DNA of 64,000 bases from Sphingomonas sp. 32-62-10 (GTDB lineage: Bacteria > Pseudomonadota > Alphaproteobacteria > Sphingomonadales > Sphingomonadaceae), in NCBI GenBank assembly GCA_002280555.1, contig NCEE01000016.1, positions 1 through 64,000 on the forward strand, read 5' to 3'. Under the pieces are notes generated by a model. That model worked only from the letters and a program-made list of their open reading frames with translations, was not told the DNA's origin and made no database searches. The position numbers and the translations under genes are program-made. Positions 8,984 through 16,663 of the stretch are shown here, piece after piece; within the stretch, counting starts at the first letter, position 1; each line of letters starts with the position of its first letter.

Positions 8984-9474
8984 CTCAGCAGCAGCAACAG
9001 TTTCACGTCCATCGCCACACCCTCTGCCCGTTTCGCCGCGACGAAATCGGGTAGGGCGGAAAGGGCAACCCGGTGAACGGTGATATCCTCCCCCGCATCC
9101 CCACCACCGGGCCCAACCCGGGTTAGCCCGTGGGCGCGGACCAGGGTGAAGCCTTCCGAGACCATGCCGGGGGAAGAATGGAAGAAACCGATCGGTTCGA
9201 TCCTGTCGGCGCGGTACCCGGTTTCTTCTTCCAGTTCGCGGGCGGCGGCAATTTCCACTGCCTCACCGTTTGTCTCATCACCGACCAGACCGGCGGGCAG
9301 CTCCAGGCACCGCTTGCCCAGGGGAACGCGGAACTGCTCGACCAGGATGACATGGCCGTCATCAATCGCGACGATCACCGCCGCCTGAATGCCCCGCGCG
9401 CGCGACACATATTCCCAGGTGCCGTCGAGCTTGACGGTCAGGAACCGGCCTTCCCACGCGGTCGTCGCGCTCAC
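8965..9474 (-). CDS. Nudix hydrolase, ADP-ribose pyrophosphatase type
   Basis: This 169-residue enzyme would hydrolyse ADP-ribose or a related nucleoside diphosphate-X compound to AMP and the phosphate ester. The Nudix box is complete: G-x5-E-x7-R-E-x2-E-E-x-G is seen in the region GDETNGEAVEIAAARELEEE followed by TGY. The preceding LELPAGLVGDE segment and the FFHSSPGMVSEGFTL segment are characteristic of the ADP-ribose pyrophosphatase branch. The ATG at 9474 overlaps the stop of the membrane gene upstream by four bases, so it is the last member of a minus-strand unit that begins with lemA. Confidence 0.9.
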   Translation of the reverse strand: MSATTAWEGRFLTVKLDGTWEYVSRARGIQAAVIVAIDDGHVILVEQFRVPLGKRCLELPAGLVGDETNGEAVEIAAARELEEETGYRADRIEPIGFFHSSPGMVSEGFTLVRAHGLTRVGPGGGDAGEDITVHRVALSALPDFVAAKRAEGVAMDVKLLLLLSQSLLA

Positions 9475-10142
9475 AATTCGATCAGCCGATCGGGCAGTTC
9501 GTTCGAATCGTCATCGGCGCGGGGCAGATGCTGCGCCAGCAAATGGCCGACATGGCCGACCGCGGCGATCATCCCGGCGGCGATCTTCCCCTGCCGAACC
9601 TCCTTGATCAGCGCGGCCATCGCGTCTCCCCACTCGGCATCGGGTACCCGGGTGTGGATCGCCTCATCCCCGATGATCTCGGCCATATGCTCGCCAAGCG
9701 ACAGATAGATAAGGATACCGGTGCGCCCGGCGGTGCGCGCTTCGGTGCCGACCTTGAACAGCTCGATCGCGCGGCGGCGCACTCGCCGGCGCCGCGTCGC
9801 CTTTGGCGTCAGCCGCAGCCGGAGCGGCATATAGGCAAGGCCATAGCGCACGATCAGGAACAGCGCAGTCATCGCCGCGAAGGTGATCAGCATCAGCTCG
9901 CGCATCTCGAAACTGCCCCAGCCGCCCGACAGCCGTTCGACGATGCCGAGCGGGAAGTCGGGCAGGGCGGCGAATATCAGCGGCACCAGCAACGCCGCCA
10001 GCACCGCATATTGCAGGCCGACATCGTGGTAACTGTCGGAATGATCGGCGACGATCGTTACGATTTCGCCCGATGTGCCCGCCTCGGCGGCATGAACGGC
10101 CGCGCCGATCGCGGCGCGTTCTTCTGCGGTCGGTTTACGCAT
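9471..10142 (-). CDS. TPM-domain membrane protein
   Basis: This 223-residue protein has an N-terminal segment resembling the start of TPM domains (AVHAAEAGTSGEIVTIVADH), then two hydrophobic helices (about residues 40-60 and 85-105), and then a TPM-like C-terminal part (GILIYLSLGEHMAEIIGD). The domain is known from YgcG-like and photosystem-repair proteins, but no enzymatic role is agreed for the bacterial membrane forms. Start ATG 10142 shares one base with the stop of the larger TPM protein (TGATG). Gene order lemA, TPM protein, second TPM protein is common in proteobacteria. Confidence 0.78.
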   Translation of the reverse strand: MRKPTAEERAAIGAAVHAAEAGTSGEIVTIVADHSDSYHDVGLQYAVLAALLVPLIFAALPDFPLGIVERLSGGWGSFEMRELMLITFAAMTALFLIVRYGLAYMPLRLRLTPKATRRRRVRRRAIELFKVGTEARTAGRTGILIYLSLGEHMAEIIGDEAIHTRVPDAEWGDAMAALIKEVRQGKIAAGMIAAVGHVGHLLAQHLPRADDDSNELPDRLIEL

Positions 10143-10969
10143 CACCAACTCCCTGACGATCCGCCGCCGCCAAACGATCCACCGCCGCCGCCGCCCCAGT
10201 CGGAGCCGCCACCGCCGCCCCAGTCCGAACCGCCGCCACCGCCCCAGCCGGAGGAGCGCCCGCCGCTGTTCGACAGGCTGTTGAGCGCTGTCCACAACAG
10301 CACCTCACCCACCGCGCCGGCGACATTGTCGCTGCGGTAGCGCCGCCCGCGTGAGCGGCCGAACAGTAGCGGCAGCAACACGACGAAGAAAATCACTGTC
10401 ATGATGATGATCGCGATCACCCAGTCGCCCGCCGAATTCTTCGACTTCGGCCTTTTCTTCACCAGCGCCGCTGCGCGGGCCTCACCCGCTTCGAGTGGCA
10501 ATTTCATCTGCTCGGCAATCTCGGCCGCACCGGCCATGATCCCGCCCGGCAGGTCGCCCGCCTTGAATTTCGGGAGGATCGTGTTGCGGATGATCTGGCT
10601 CGACAGCGCGTCGGTCATGATCGGTTCGAGACCGTACCCAACCTCGATCCGCACCTTGCGTTCGTTCGGCGCGACGATCAGCAGGATGCCGTTATTCGCG
10701 TCCTTCTGCCCGATCTTCCACTCACGGCCCAGCCGATAGCCATAATCCTCGATCGGATAGCCCTGTAAATCGGGGATTGTCGCCACAACGAACTGGCGCG
10801 TTGATGCCTTCTCAATCTCGTCGGCCTGCGCGACCAGCGCGGCTTTCTGCGCCGGATTCAACAAGCCAGCCGCATCCACCACCTGCCCGCTGAGCGGCGG
10901 AAAGGTCTGGGCGGTCGCAGCGCTGCTCCACAGGAACAGCGCAGCGATAGCGGCAAGGATGCGGATCAG
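10142..10969 (-). CDS. Exported TPM-domain (YgcG-like) protein with apparent CTG start
   Basis: The protein has a signal peptide, a TPM domain (VVDAAGLLNPAQKAAL, ATIPDLQGYPIEDYGYRLGR, NNGILLIVAPNERKVRIEVG), one membrane helix (DWVIAIIIMTVIFFVVLLPL) and a Gly/Ser/Trp-rich tail made of GGGGGSDW repeats. The signal peptide (LIRILAAIAALFLWSSAATA, then Q) is open in frame back to the lemA stop and contains no ATG, GTG or TTG at a sensible place. The only plausible initiator is CTG at 10969, which overlaps the lemA stop as CTGA, exactly where ATGA would be expected. A GTG further in (10882) would remove the signal peptide. The length from CTG is 275 residues. Confidence 0.8.
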   Translation of the reverse strand: MIRILAAIAALFLWSSAATAQTFPPLSGQVVDAAGLLNPAQKAALVAQADEIEKASTRQFVVATIPDLQGYPIEDYGYRLGREWKIGQKDANNGILLIVAPNERKVRIEVGYGLEPIMTDALSSQIIRNTILPKFKAGDLPGGIMAGAAEIAEQMKLPLEAGEARAAALVKKRPKSKNSAGDWVIAIIIMTVIFFVVLLPLLFGRSRGRRYRSDNVAGAVGEVLLWTALNSLSNSGGRSSGWGGGGGSDWGGGGGSDWGGGGGGSFGGGGSSGSW

Positions 10970-11541
10970 TTGAAGTTGACCTTTGGTGCGGTGTCGGCGC
11001 CGGGCGTGGTGGCGGCGAAGGGCACCATTGGCTTGGCGCCGTAAATCAATGAGGCGCCGATAGCGTCAGGGAAGGTGCGGATGCGGGTGTTATAGGCCTG
11101 CACCGCGCCGTTATAATCGCGCCGCGCGATGGTGATGCGGTTCTCGGTGCCCTCGAGCTGCGACTGCAGCGTCTTATAGCCTTCCTGCGATTGCAGCTCT
11201 GGATAAGCCTCCTGCAGCCGCTGGAGCGACAGGCCAAGCGCGGCCTGGGTGCGTTCGAACTGCTGCACCTTGCCGGGATTGGTCAGATCGGCGGCCGAGA
11301 CGTTGACGGTGTTCGCGGCGGCGCGCGCCTGCGTCACTTCGACGAGGATGCTCTTTTCCTGCGCGCCGGCAGCCTTCACCGTGGAAACGAGGTTCGGCAC
11401 CAGATCGGCGCGGCGCTGATACTCGTTCTGCACATCGGCCCAGCGCGCCTTGGCGGCTTCCTCGGCAGTGGGAATGCTGTTGATGCCGCAGGCGGAGAGC
11501 AACGCGGCCGCAGCCAGCGCCATCACGGTACGAAGCTTCAT
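10966..11541 (-). CDS. lemA: LemA family lipoprotein
   Basis: This 191-residue LemA-family protein starts with a signal peptide and a lipobox (ALLSACG), so it is probably lipid-anchored with the LemA helical bundle in the periplasm. The family signature is clear: WADVQNEYQRRADLVPNLVS, then KSILVEVTQARAAA and RRDYNGAVQAYNTRIRTFPD. ATG 11541 has an AGAGGG site nine bases upstream. LemA proteins co-occur with TPM-domain proteins, as here, and are suspected to work with them at the envelope, but the molecular role is unknown. Confidence 0.9.
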   Translation of the reverse strand: MKLRTVMALAAAALLSACGINSIPTAEEAAKARWADVQNEYQRRADLVPNLVSTVKAAGAQEKSILVEVTQARAAANTVNVSAADLTNPGKVQQFERTQAALGLSLQRLQEAYPELQSQEGYKTLQSQLEGTENRITIARRDYNGAVQAYNTRIRTFPDAIGASLIYGAKPMVPFAATTPGADTAPKVNFN

Positions 11542-11703
11542 GTCGGTCGTCCCTCTTTTGTCCAAAACCAAAATCTGCCGGTCGAATCTGTACGTCTAAG
11601 CCTTGACCCACCTAGCCCAGGCGGGTCCACTTGCCCAACCCATTTCGGCCCGAATGGCCGTAACAGTGCTAGGCGTATAATACACATTGGAACGGAGACG
11701 GCG

Positions 11704-12138
11704 ATGTTCAAGGAGTTTCGGGATTTCATTGCACGCGGCAACGTGCTCGATCTGGCGGTGGGCGTCATCATCGGTGCCGCGTTCGGCACCATCACCAAAT
11801 CGCTGACCGATGACGTGATCCTGCCCGTCGTCAGCGCGATTTTCGGCGGTTTCGATTTCTCACGTTATTTCATTCAGTTGGGTCCAGTGCCCGCAGGCTA
11901 TACCGGATCGCCAACCGATTATGCAGCGCTGAAAGCGGCGGGGGTGCCGCTGCTCGGCTATGGCGCGTTCGTGACGGTGGCGATCAATTTTCTGATCCTC
12001 GCCTTCATCATCTTTCAGATCGTGCGCGCCGCAAACCGAATCGTGCCCAAGCCCGAAGCGGCCCCCGTCGCAGAACCGGCAGATATCACGCTGCTGCGCG
12101 AAATCAGGGATGAGCTGAAAAAGAGCGGGGCGGCCTGA
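11704..12138 (+). CDS. mscL: Large-conductance mechanosensitive channel MscL
   Basis: This 144-residue homopentameric channel protein opens under membrane tension to release solutes during hypo-osmotic shock. The N-terminal amphipathic helix and TM1 (FKEFRDFIARGNVLDLAVGV, IIGAAFG) are highly conserved. TM2 lies at YGAFVTVAINFLILAFIIFQ, and the C-terminal cytoplasmic helix is LLREIRDELKK. ATG 11704 is preceded by GGAACGGAGACGGCG. The gene diverges from the lemA unit; the roughly 160 bases between them should hold both promoters. Confidence 0.96.
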   Translation: MFKEFRDFIARGNVLDLAVGVIIGAAFGTITKSLTDDVILPVVSAIFGGFDFSRYFIQLGPVPAGYTGSPTDYAALKAAGVPLLGYGAFVTVAINFLILAFIIFQIVRAANRIVPKPEAAPVAEPADITLLREIRDELKKSGAA

Positions 12139-12148
12139 GGCGAACGCC

Positions 12149-12712
12149 GTGTCCGATTTCGAGTTCATCTTTGCGCTGTTCGGCCTGTTGCTCGGCCTGT
12201 CTCTTGCCGAAGTGTTGGCCGGGCTGGCGCGGGCGATCGAGGCGAAACTGATCCAGGGGGCAGCGGTGAAGATCGGCTGGCTCACCCCGTTGCTGGCCGC
12301 GTTCGTGCTGCTCGATCTGCTGTCATTCTGGCAGGCCGCCTGGATCAACCGCGACATCGTCGTGGTTTCCGGGCGGACGTTGATGGCGGTGATGATCTTT
12401 GCCGGCGCCTATTATCTCGCGGCATCGTTGGTGTTCCCCAAATCGATCGGCGAGCGGACGGACTTCGACGATCATTTCTTTCGGGTAAGGCGGATCGTGC
12501 TCGGCGTCATGCTGGTGCTGCTGGTTTGCCAGCTGGGCTGGTATCTCAGCGTACCGGCGCTTGCGGGTCTGCTCGCGCGCCCGTTGGCATTGGGGCTCAC
12601 CATCGTTTTGGTGTTGCTGATGATCGCCGCGATGGTTGTTCGCGGCCCGCGCTGGAGCAGGGTGGCGATGCTGGCCCTCGTTGCGCGTTATGTGGTGGTG
12701 TATCTGATTTGA
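12149..12712 (+). CDS. Hypothetical membrane protein, 5-6 TM segments
   Basis: I do not recognise this 187-residue protein. It starts with an acidic residue pair and a hydrophobic segment (FEFIFALFGLLLGLSLAEVL) and has about five further hydrophobic helices separated by short polar loops. A charged stretch, SIGERTDFDDHFFRVRR, lies in the middle. The GTG start at 12149 is 10 bases after the mscL stop, so it is probably cotranscribed with mscL. The phase of codon GC use is typical of its neighbours, supporting a real gene. Confidence 0.7.
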   Translation: MSDFEFIFALFGLLLGLSLAEVLAGLARAIEAKLIQGAAVKIGWLTPLLAAFVLLDLLSFWQAAWINRDIVVVSGRTLMAVMIFAGAYYLAASLVFPKSIGERTDFDDHFFRVRRIVLGVMLVLLVCQLGWYLSVPALAGLLARPLALGLTIVLVLLMIAAMVVRGPRWSRVAMLALVARYVVVYLI

Positions 12713-12733
12713 GCGGCTGGGGCGTTTCGACCC

Positions 12734-13165
12734 TCAGGCCGCCGCCAGATCCTGCGCATTGGCATCGGCCAGGCTGGTGCCGTCGAGAATCCGCGCGGTT
12801 TCATCGCGCACGCGCATCATCGCGTGGCGGATCGCGCAATCGGCTTCGCTCTTGCAGTCAGCGCATTTGCGGTACGCCGTGCGGCTGACGCAAGGGATGA
12901 GCGCCAGCGGCCCTTCGATCACGCGGATGATCTCTCCCAGCGAGATCAGGTGCGTCGGGCGCGACAGACAATAACCGCCCATTTTGCCGCGATGGCTGTG
13001 CAGCAGGCCGGCTTCGCGCAGATCGGCGAGGATCAGCTCAAGGAATTTGCGCGGCACATTCGCTTCCGCGGCGATCCGCGTCATTGGGATCGGGGCGGAA
13101 CCCTTGGGAGCCTCTGCCAGGAAAAGCATCGCGCGTAGCGCGTAGCGGGAACGCTGCGTCAACAT
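12734..13165 (-). CDS. Rrf2-family transcriptional regulator with Cys cluster
   Basis: This 143-residue winged-helix regulator has a typical Rrf2 start (LTQRSRYALRAMLFLAEAP). The DNA-recognition part is IPMTRIAAEANVPRKFLELI, and the wing is HRGKMGGYCLSRP. Cysteines at about residues 92, 101, 104 and 110 (CVSRTAYRKCADCKSEADC) are in the position where IscR, NsrR and RirA bind an Fe-S cluster, so sensing of iron, Fe-S status or nitric oxide is likely. The spacing C-x8-C-x2-C-x5-C is not the classic IscR spacing, so the exact subgroup is open. It is transcribed divergently from ssrA. Confidence 0.88.
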   Translation of the reverse strand: MLTQRSRYALRAMLFLAEAPKGSAPIPMTRIAAEANVPRKFLELILADLREAGLLHSHRGKMGGYCLSRPTHLISLGEIIRVIEGPLALIPCVSRTAYRKCADCKSEADCAIRHAMMRVRDETARILDGTSLADANAQDLAAA

Positions 13166-13245
13166 GATTGGACACTTATGGACGGACTTTGTGGCAAGTG
13201 AAAGGCGGACCTTTTCATTTTCAACGCGGTGCCTATATCGGTTGT

Positions 13246-13525
13246 GCCGGGTTCGCCCGGCTATGGCGATAAATTGCCGCGTAGAATAGACGCAGCGGAC
13301 CCGGGGGCAGTACCCGGCGGCTCCACCAAAAGCCCCGTGAAAGCGGGGTCTCTGACGGGGCCGAACCAGGATCGACGTGTGTTGAAAGGCGCTGTTTTTG
13401 CCCGGGCTGAGTAACCCGTAAAAGGCTCAAAACCACAAGTGCTAACGATAACGAAGCACTCGCAATTGCGGCCTAACCCAAGACTTAACGGTCTAGGTTA
13501 GTACGACGAAAGCGCGGTTCGGGCC
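13246..13525 (+). ncRNA. ssrA: Circularly permuted two-piece tmRNA (ssrA)
   Basis: The order is permuted as in other alphaproteobacteria. The acceptor piece comes first and ends GGCTCCACCA at 13319-13328. A 28-base spacer with a CCCCG/CGGGG hairpin follows. The coding piece then begins GGGGCCGAACCAGGATCGAC at 13357. GGGGCCG pairs with CGGCTCC to rebuild the acceptor stem, including the G3-U70 pair that marks alanine identity. A T-stem CCGGG/CCCGG with a seven-base loop precedes the acceptor end. The tag reading frame lies at 13441-13476 and encodes ANDNEALAIAA followed by TAA. The outer ends of the transcript are approximate. Function: rescue of stalled ribosomes and tagging for proteolysis. 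Confidence 0.93.
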
Positions 13526-13595
13526 GAACCGGGCAACAGAATCGGACACCAGCGGCCCGGGGGGGCCGGGCAACAGAACCCCCCACCTTTCCGCA

Positions 13596-14741
13596 TCAGT
13601 TGGCAGGCAGCCCATATTCCCAGCCCCAGGGCGCGCCGGTTTCGCCCAGCGCGGCGCGGACGATCGCGGGAAACTGGTTTTCGGCGCGCACATCGTTCGA
13701 CAGGATCACGACGCAGCGCGAGGTATTCTTCACGCACACCCAGGTGTTGGCGGTCGAATCATTATGCCCGCCCTTGAAAAAGCCCGGCCCCTGCGGCCCG
13801 GCGAAGGTGATCACGCCTAGGCCTGCCGAGAGGCCCTTCATACGTTGATCGACCGGTAGTTCGGGCAGCAACGTCGGGAATTGCTGGCGTGTCGTGATCG
13901 GCAGTTGCGGGCGGAGTATCTCTGCCCGGCCGCGCGCGCTAACGCCCTCACCGCGCATGAAGCCCGCCACGAATTTGGCGATGTCCGCAATCGTCGTGTC
14001 CATTGATCCGGCGGCGCGCACCAGACTGCGCTCATCATGCGGCTCCACGCTGCCATCCGCGGTCCAGCCATCGGCAAGGTTGCGCGCAAAATCGGGGCGC
14101 CATTTCAGGCTGGTGTTGGTCATCCCGAACCGATCGAACACCCGGCGCTGCATTTCCGCGCCCAGATCGAGGCCCAACCCCTTTTCGATCACGAATTGGA
14201 GCAGCATCATCCCCTCGCCCGAATAGGCGTAGCGCGTGCCCGGATCGAAATGGAACCGCAGCTTGCCGTCAGGCTCGAGGAACGAGAAATTGGCAAAGCC
14301 GGTACTGTGGGTCAGCACCATCCGCGCGGTTATCCGCTGCCAGCGATCATCGCCCGCCAGATCGCCCCAATTCCCATAATCATCCAGATTGCCATAATCG
14401 GGCAGCGGTTTGGCGAGATAGGTCGCCAGTGGGCGATCAAGGTCGATCTTCCCCTCATCCACCAGCTGCATCACCGTATAGGCAAATACCGCCTTGGTGA
14501 TGGATGCGCCGTACATGATCGTGTTCGGGTCGAGCGGCGCACCGCTGGCGTTGCGCGCACCATAGGTTCGCACGAAAACCGGCTTGCCGCGCTCAATCAC
14601 GGTGATGGCGAGGCCACGCGCGCCAGTCTTCGTCATCGCGGTCCGGACGGCCAGATCGAGCGGCGCAAAGCGCCGGGCATCCGCTGGTGCTGCGGCCATG
14701 ATCAGCATCGATGCGAAGCCAAGAAACAGCGCTGCCCGCAT
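13596..14741 (-). CDS. Exported serine hydrolase, class C beta-lactamase fold
   Basis: This 381-residue protein has a signal peptide (LFLGFASMLIMAAAPADA) and the beta-lactamase/penicillin-binding transpeptidase-like fold. The active-site S-x-x-K is in YGASITKAVFAYTVMQLVDE. The second motif reads YSGEGMMLLQ, so the usual Tyr is kept, and HNDS in FFKGGHNDSTAN takes the K/H-S/T-G place. It could be an esterase, a D-aminopeptidase or a peptidoglycan-related hydrolase; the substrate is not predictable. ATG 14741 is chosen because AAGGGG lies eight bases upstream. It diverges from the DUF1800 gene across about 180 bases. Confidence 0.85.
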   Translation of the reverse strand: MRAALFLGFASMLIMAAAPADARRFAPLDLAVRTAMTKTGARGLAITVIERGKPVFVRTYGARNASGAPLDPNTIMYGASITKAVFAYTVMQLVDEGKIDLDRPLATYLAKPLPDYGNLDDYGNWGDLAGDDRWQRITARMVLTHSTGFANFSFLEPDGKLRFHFDPGTRYAYSGEGMMLLQFVIEKGLGLDLGAEMQRRVFDRFGMTNTSLKWRPDFARNLADGWTADGSVEPHDERSLVRAAGSMDTTIADIAKFVAGFMRGEGVSARGRAEILRPQLPITTRQQFPTLLPELPVDQRMKGLSAGLGVITFAGPQGPGFFKGGHNDSTANTWVCVKNTSRCVVILSNDVRAENQFPAIVRAALGETGAPWGWEYGLPAN

Positions 14742-14920
14742 GATCACCACCCCTTTTTTGCTTCTTGGTTTCGTCCTGTCGCGTTCGAAGCATAGGCGGT
14801 CCGACGCATCATGCCGAATGCAATGTTAGCATTGGCCGCAAAGGGTTTGCTCAGCTAGCCGCGTTAGCAGCGATAAGGGCCGTATGTTGCAGCGACAGCG
14901 GCTGACCAAAGGGGAGTGCG

Positions 14921-16651
14921 ATGACCGATACGGTGCTGTCCACCACGCACGAAACACGGCTACCCGATCCCGATCCCCATGCGCAGCCGACGCAATCCGT
15001 GCCGGGTGGGGCGATGCTGATTCCGACAATGGCGTCAACGCTCGCGCTCGCGGCGTGCAGTGGCGGTGGCGGCAGCGGCACCAGCCCACCACCGATCGCG
15101 ATCGTTACGCCCACGCCAAGTCCAACGCCCGCATCGATCACCGCAGTACAAGCCAGCCGCTTTCTCGCCCAGGCGACGTTCGGTGCAACCCGGGCCGATA
15201 TTGCGTTGGTGCAATCGATGGGTTTTTCGGGTTGGATCACCGAACAGATCAGCCGCCCACGCACCGCGCATTGGGATTGGCTGGTCGCCAATGGTTATTC
15301 CGTCACCACCAACATCAATAATCAGAATGGTTTCGACAATACGGTCTGGCGGCAGATCATCAGCGAACCCGGCCAGCTTCGTCAGCGCGTCGGCATGGCG
15401 CTGGCAGAGATACTTGTCGTCGGCATTGACGGGGTGAACCAGCAATGGCGCCAATTCTCGGTCGCCGCCTATCTGGACGTGCTGCTCGACAATGCCTTCG
15501 GCAATTACCGCACATTGCTGGAACGCATCACCACCAACGCGGCGATGGGGGCGTATCTGACCTTCATCAACAATCGCCGCGCCAATACCACCACCGGCGC
15601 GATGCCCGACGAGAACTACGCCCGCGAATTGATGCAGCTGTTCACGATAGGCCTCAACCGGCTCAATATGGATGGCACGGTGCAGATGGCCAATGGCAAC
15701 CCGGTCGACAGCTACACGCAGGATGATGTGACCCAGTTGGCCAGGGTCTTCACCGGGTTGGTGCTCGATTCGACCGATAGCACGACGCCCGATCGGTTGC
15801 GACGGCCACTGGTGATCAACACCGGGCTGCACGAAACCGGGGCGTCGAGCTTTCTCGGCACCACGATTCCGGCGGGTACCGAAGGGATGGCGGCGGTTCG
15901 CCTGGCGCTCGATGCGATCTTCGCCCATCCCAATGTGCCGCCCTTTGTATCGAAACAGCTGATCCAGCGCCTGGTAACCAGCAATCCCTCGCCCGCTTAT
16001 ATCGGCCGGGTTGCCCAGGTGTTTGCCGACAATGGCTCGGGCATGCGCGGCGATTTAACGGCGGTCATCCGGGCGATCCTGCTGGATACCGAAGCGCGCA
16101 GCGATGCCGTGCTGACGACCGCGAGCACGGGCAAGTTGCGCGAACCCGTCATCCGCTTCACCAATTGGGCGCGGGCATTCGGCGCGACGTCGACCGGGGG
16201 CTTATGGCCGATCGGCGATACCAGCAGTTCGAGCACGCGGCTGGCGCAATCCTTCGGGCGAAGCCAATCGGTGTTCAACTTTTTCAGGCCCGGGTATACG
16301 CCACCCAATACCGCGATCGCGACCGCCGGGTTGCTCGCGCCCGAATTCCAGATCACCAACGAACTCAGCGTTGTCGCCTTCATCAATTACATGCAGCCCG
16401 CGATCCAGAACGGGGTCGGCGATGTTCGAGCCGATTATACCGCGATTAGCGCGATGGCGAATGACAGCCAGGCGCTGGTCGATGAGGTGAACCTGATCCT
16501 CGCCGCCGGGCAGTTGAGCGCGGCAACCGTGGCAGCGATCCGGGGGGCTGTGGACAGCATCGCGACCACCGCGACCAATGCGACGCTCAACCGTGTCTAC
16601 ACCGCGATCCTGCTGACGCTCGCATCACCTGAATATATCACGCAGAAATAA
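14921..16651 (+). CDS. DUF1800-family exported (lipo)protein
   Basis: This 576-residue DUF1800 protein starts with the characteristic ASRFLAQATFGATRADIALV and carries the family block DENYARELMQLFTIGLNRLN. Near the N-terminus a hydrophobic stretch ends in ALAACSGGGGS, a lipobox, followed by a Pro-Thr linker (VTPTPSPTP), so it is likely secreted and lipid-anchored. The lipobox lies unusually far in, near residue 47, so a later start is possible; the polar leader MTDTVLSTTHETRLPDPD is odd. The function of DUF1800 is unknown. It is followed at 12 bases by a DUF1501 gene, a pairing found in many bacteria. Confidence 0.85.
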   Translation: MTDTVLSTTHETRLPDPDPHAQPTQSVPGGAMLIPTMASTLALAACSGGGGSGTSPPPIAIVTPTPSPTPASITAVQASRFLAQATFGATRADIALVQSMGFSGWITEQISRPRTAHWDWLVANGYSVTTNINNQNGFDNTVWRQIISEPGQLRQRVGMALAEILVVGIDGVNQQWRQFSVAAYLDVLLDNAFGNYRTLLERITTNAAMGAYLTFINNRRANTTTGAMPDENYARELMQLFTIGLNRLNMDGTVQMANGNPVDSYTQDDVTQLARVFTGLVLDSTDSTTPDRLRRPLVINTGLHETGASSFLGTTIPAGTEGMAAVRLALDAIFAHPNVPPFVSKQLIQRLVTSNPSPAYIGRVAQVFADNGSGMRGDLTAVIRAILLDTEARSDAVLTTASTGKLREPVIRFTNWARAFGATSTGGLWPIGDTSSSSTRLAQSFGRSQSVFNFFRPGYTPPNTAIATAGLLAPEFQITNELSVVAFINYMQPAIQNGVGDVRADYTAISAMANDSQALVDEVNLILAAGQLSAATVAAIRGAVDSIATTATNATLNRVYTAILLTLASPEYITQK

Positions 16652-16663
16652 GGGGCAGGGGCC

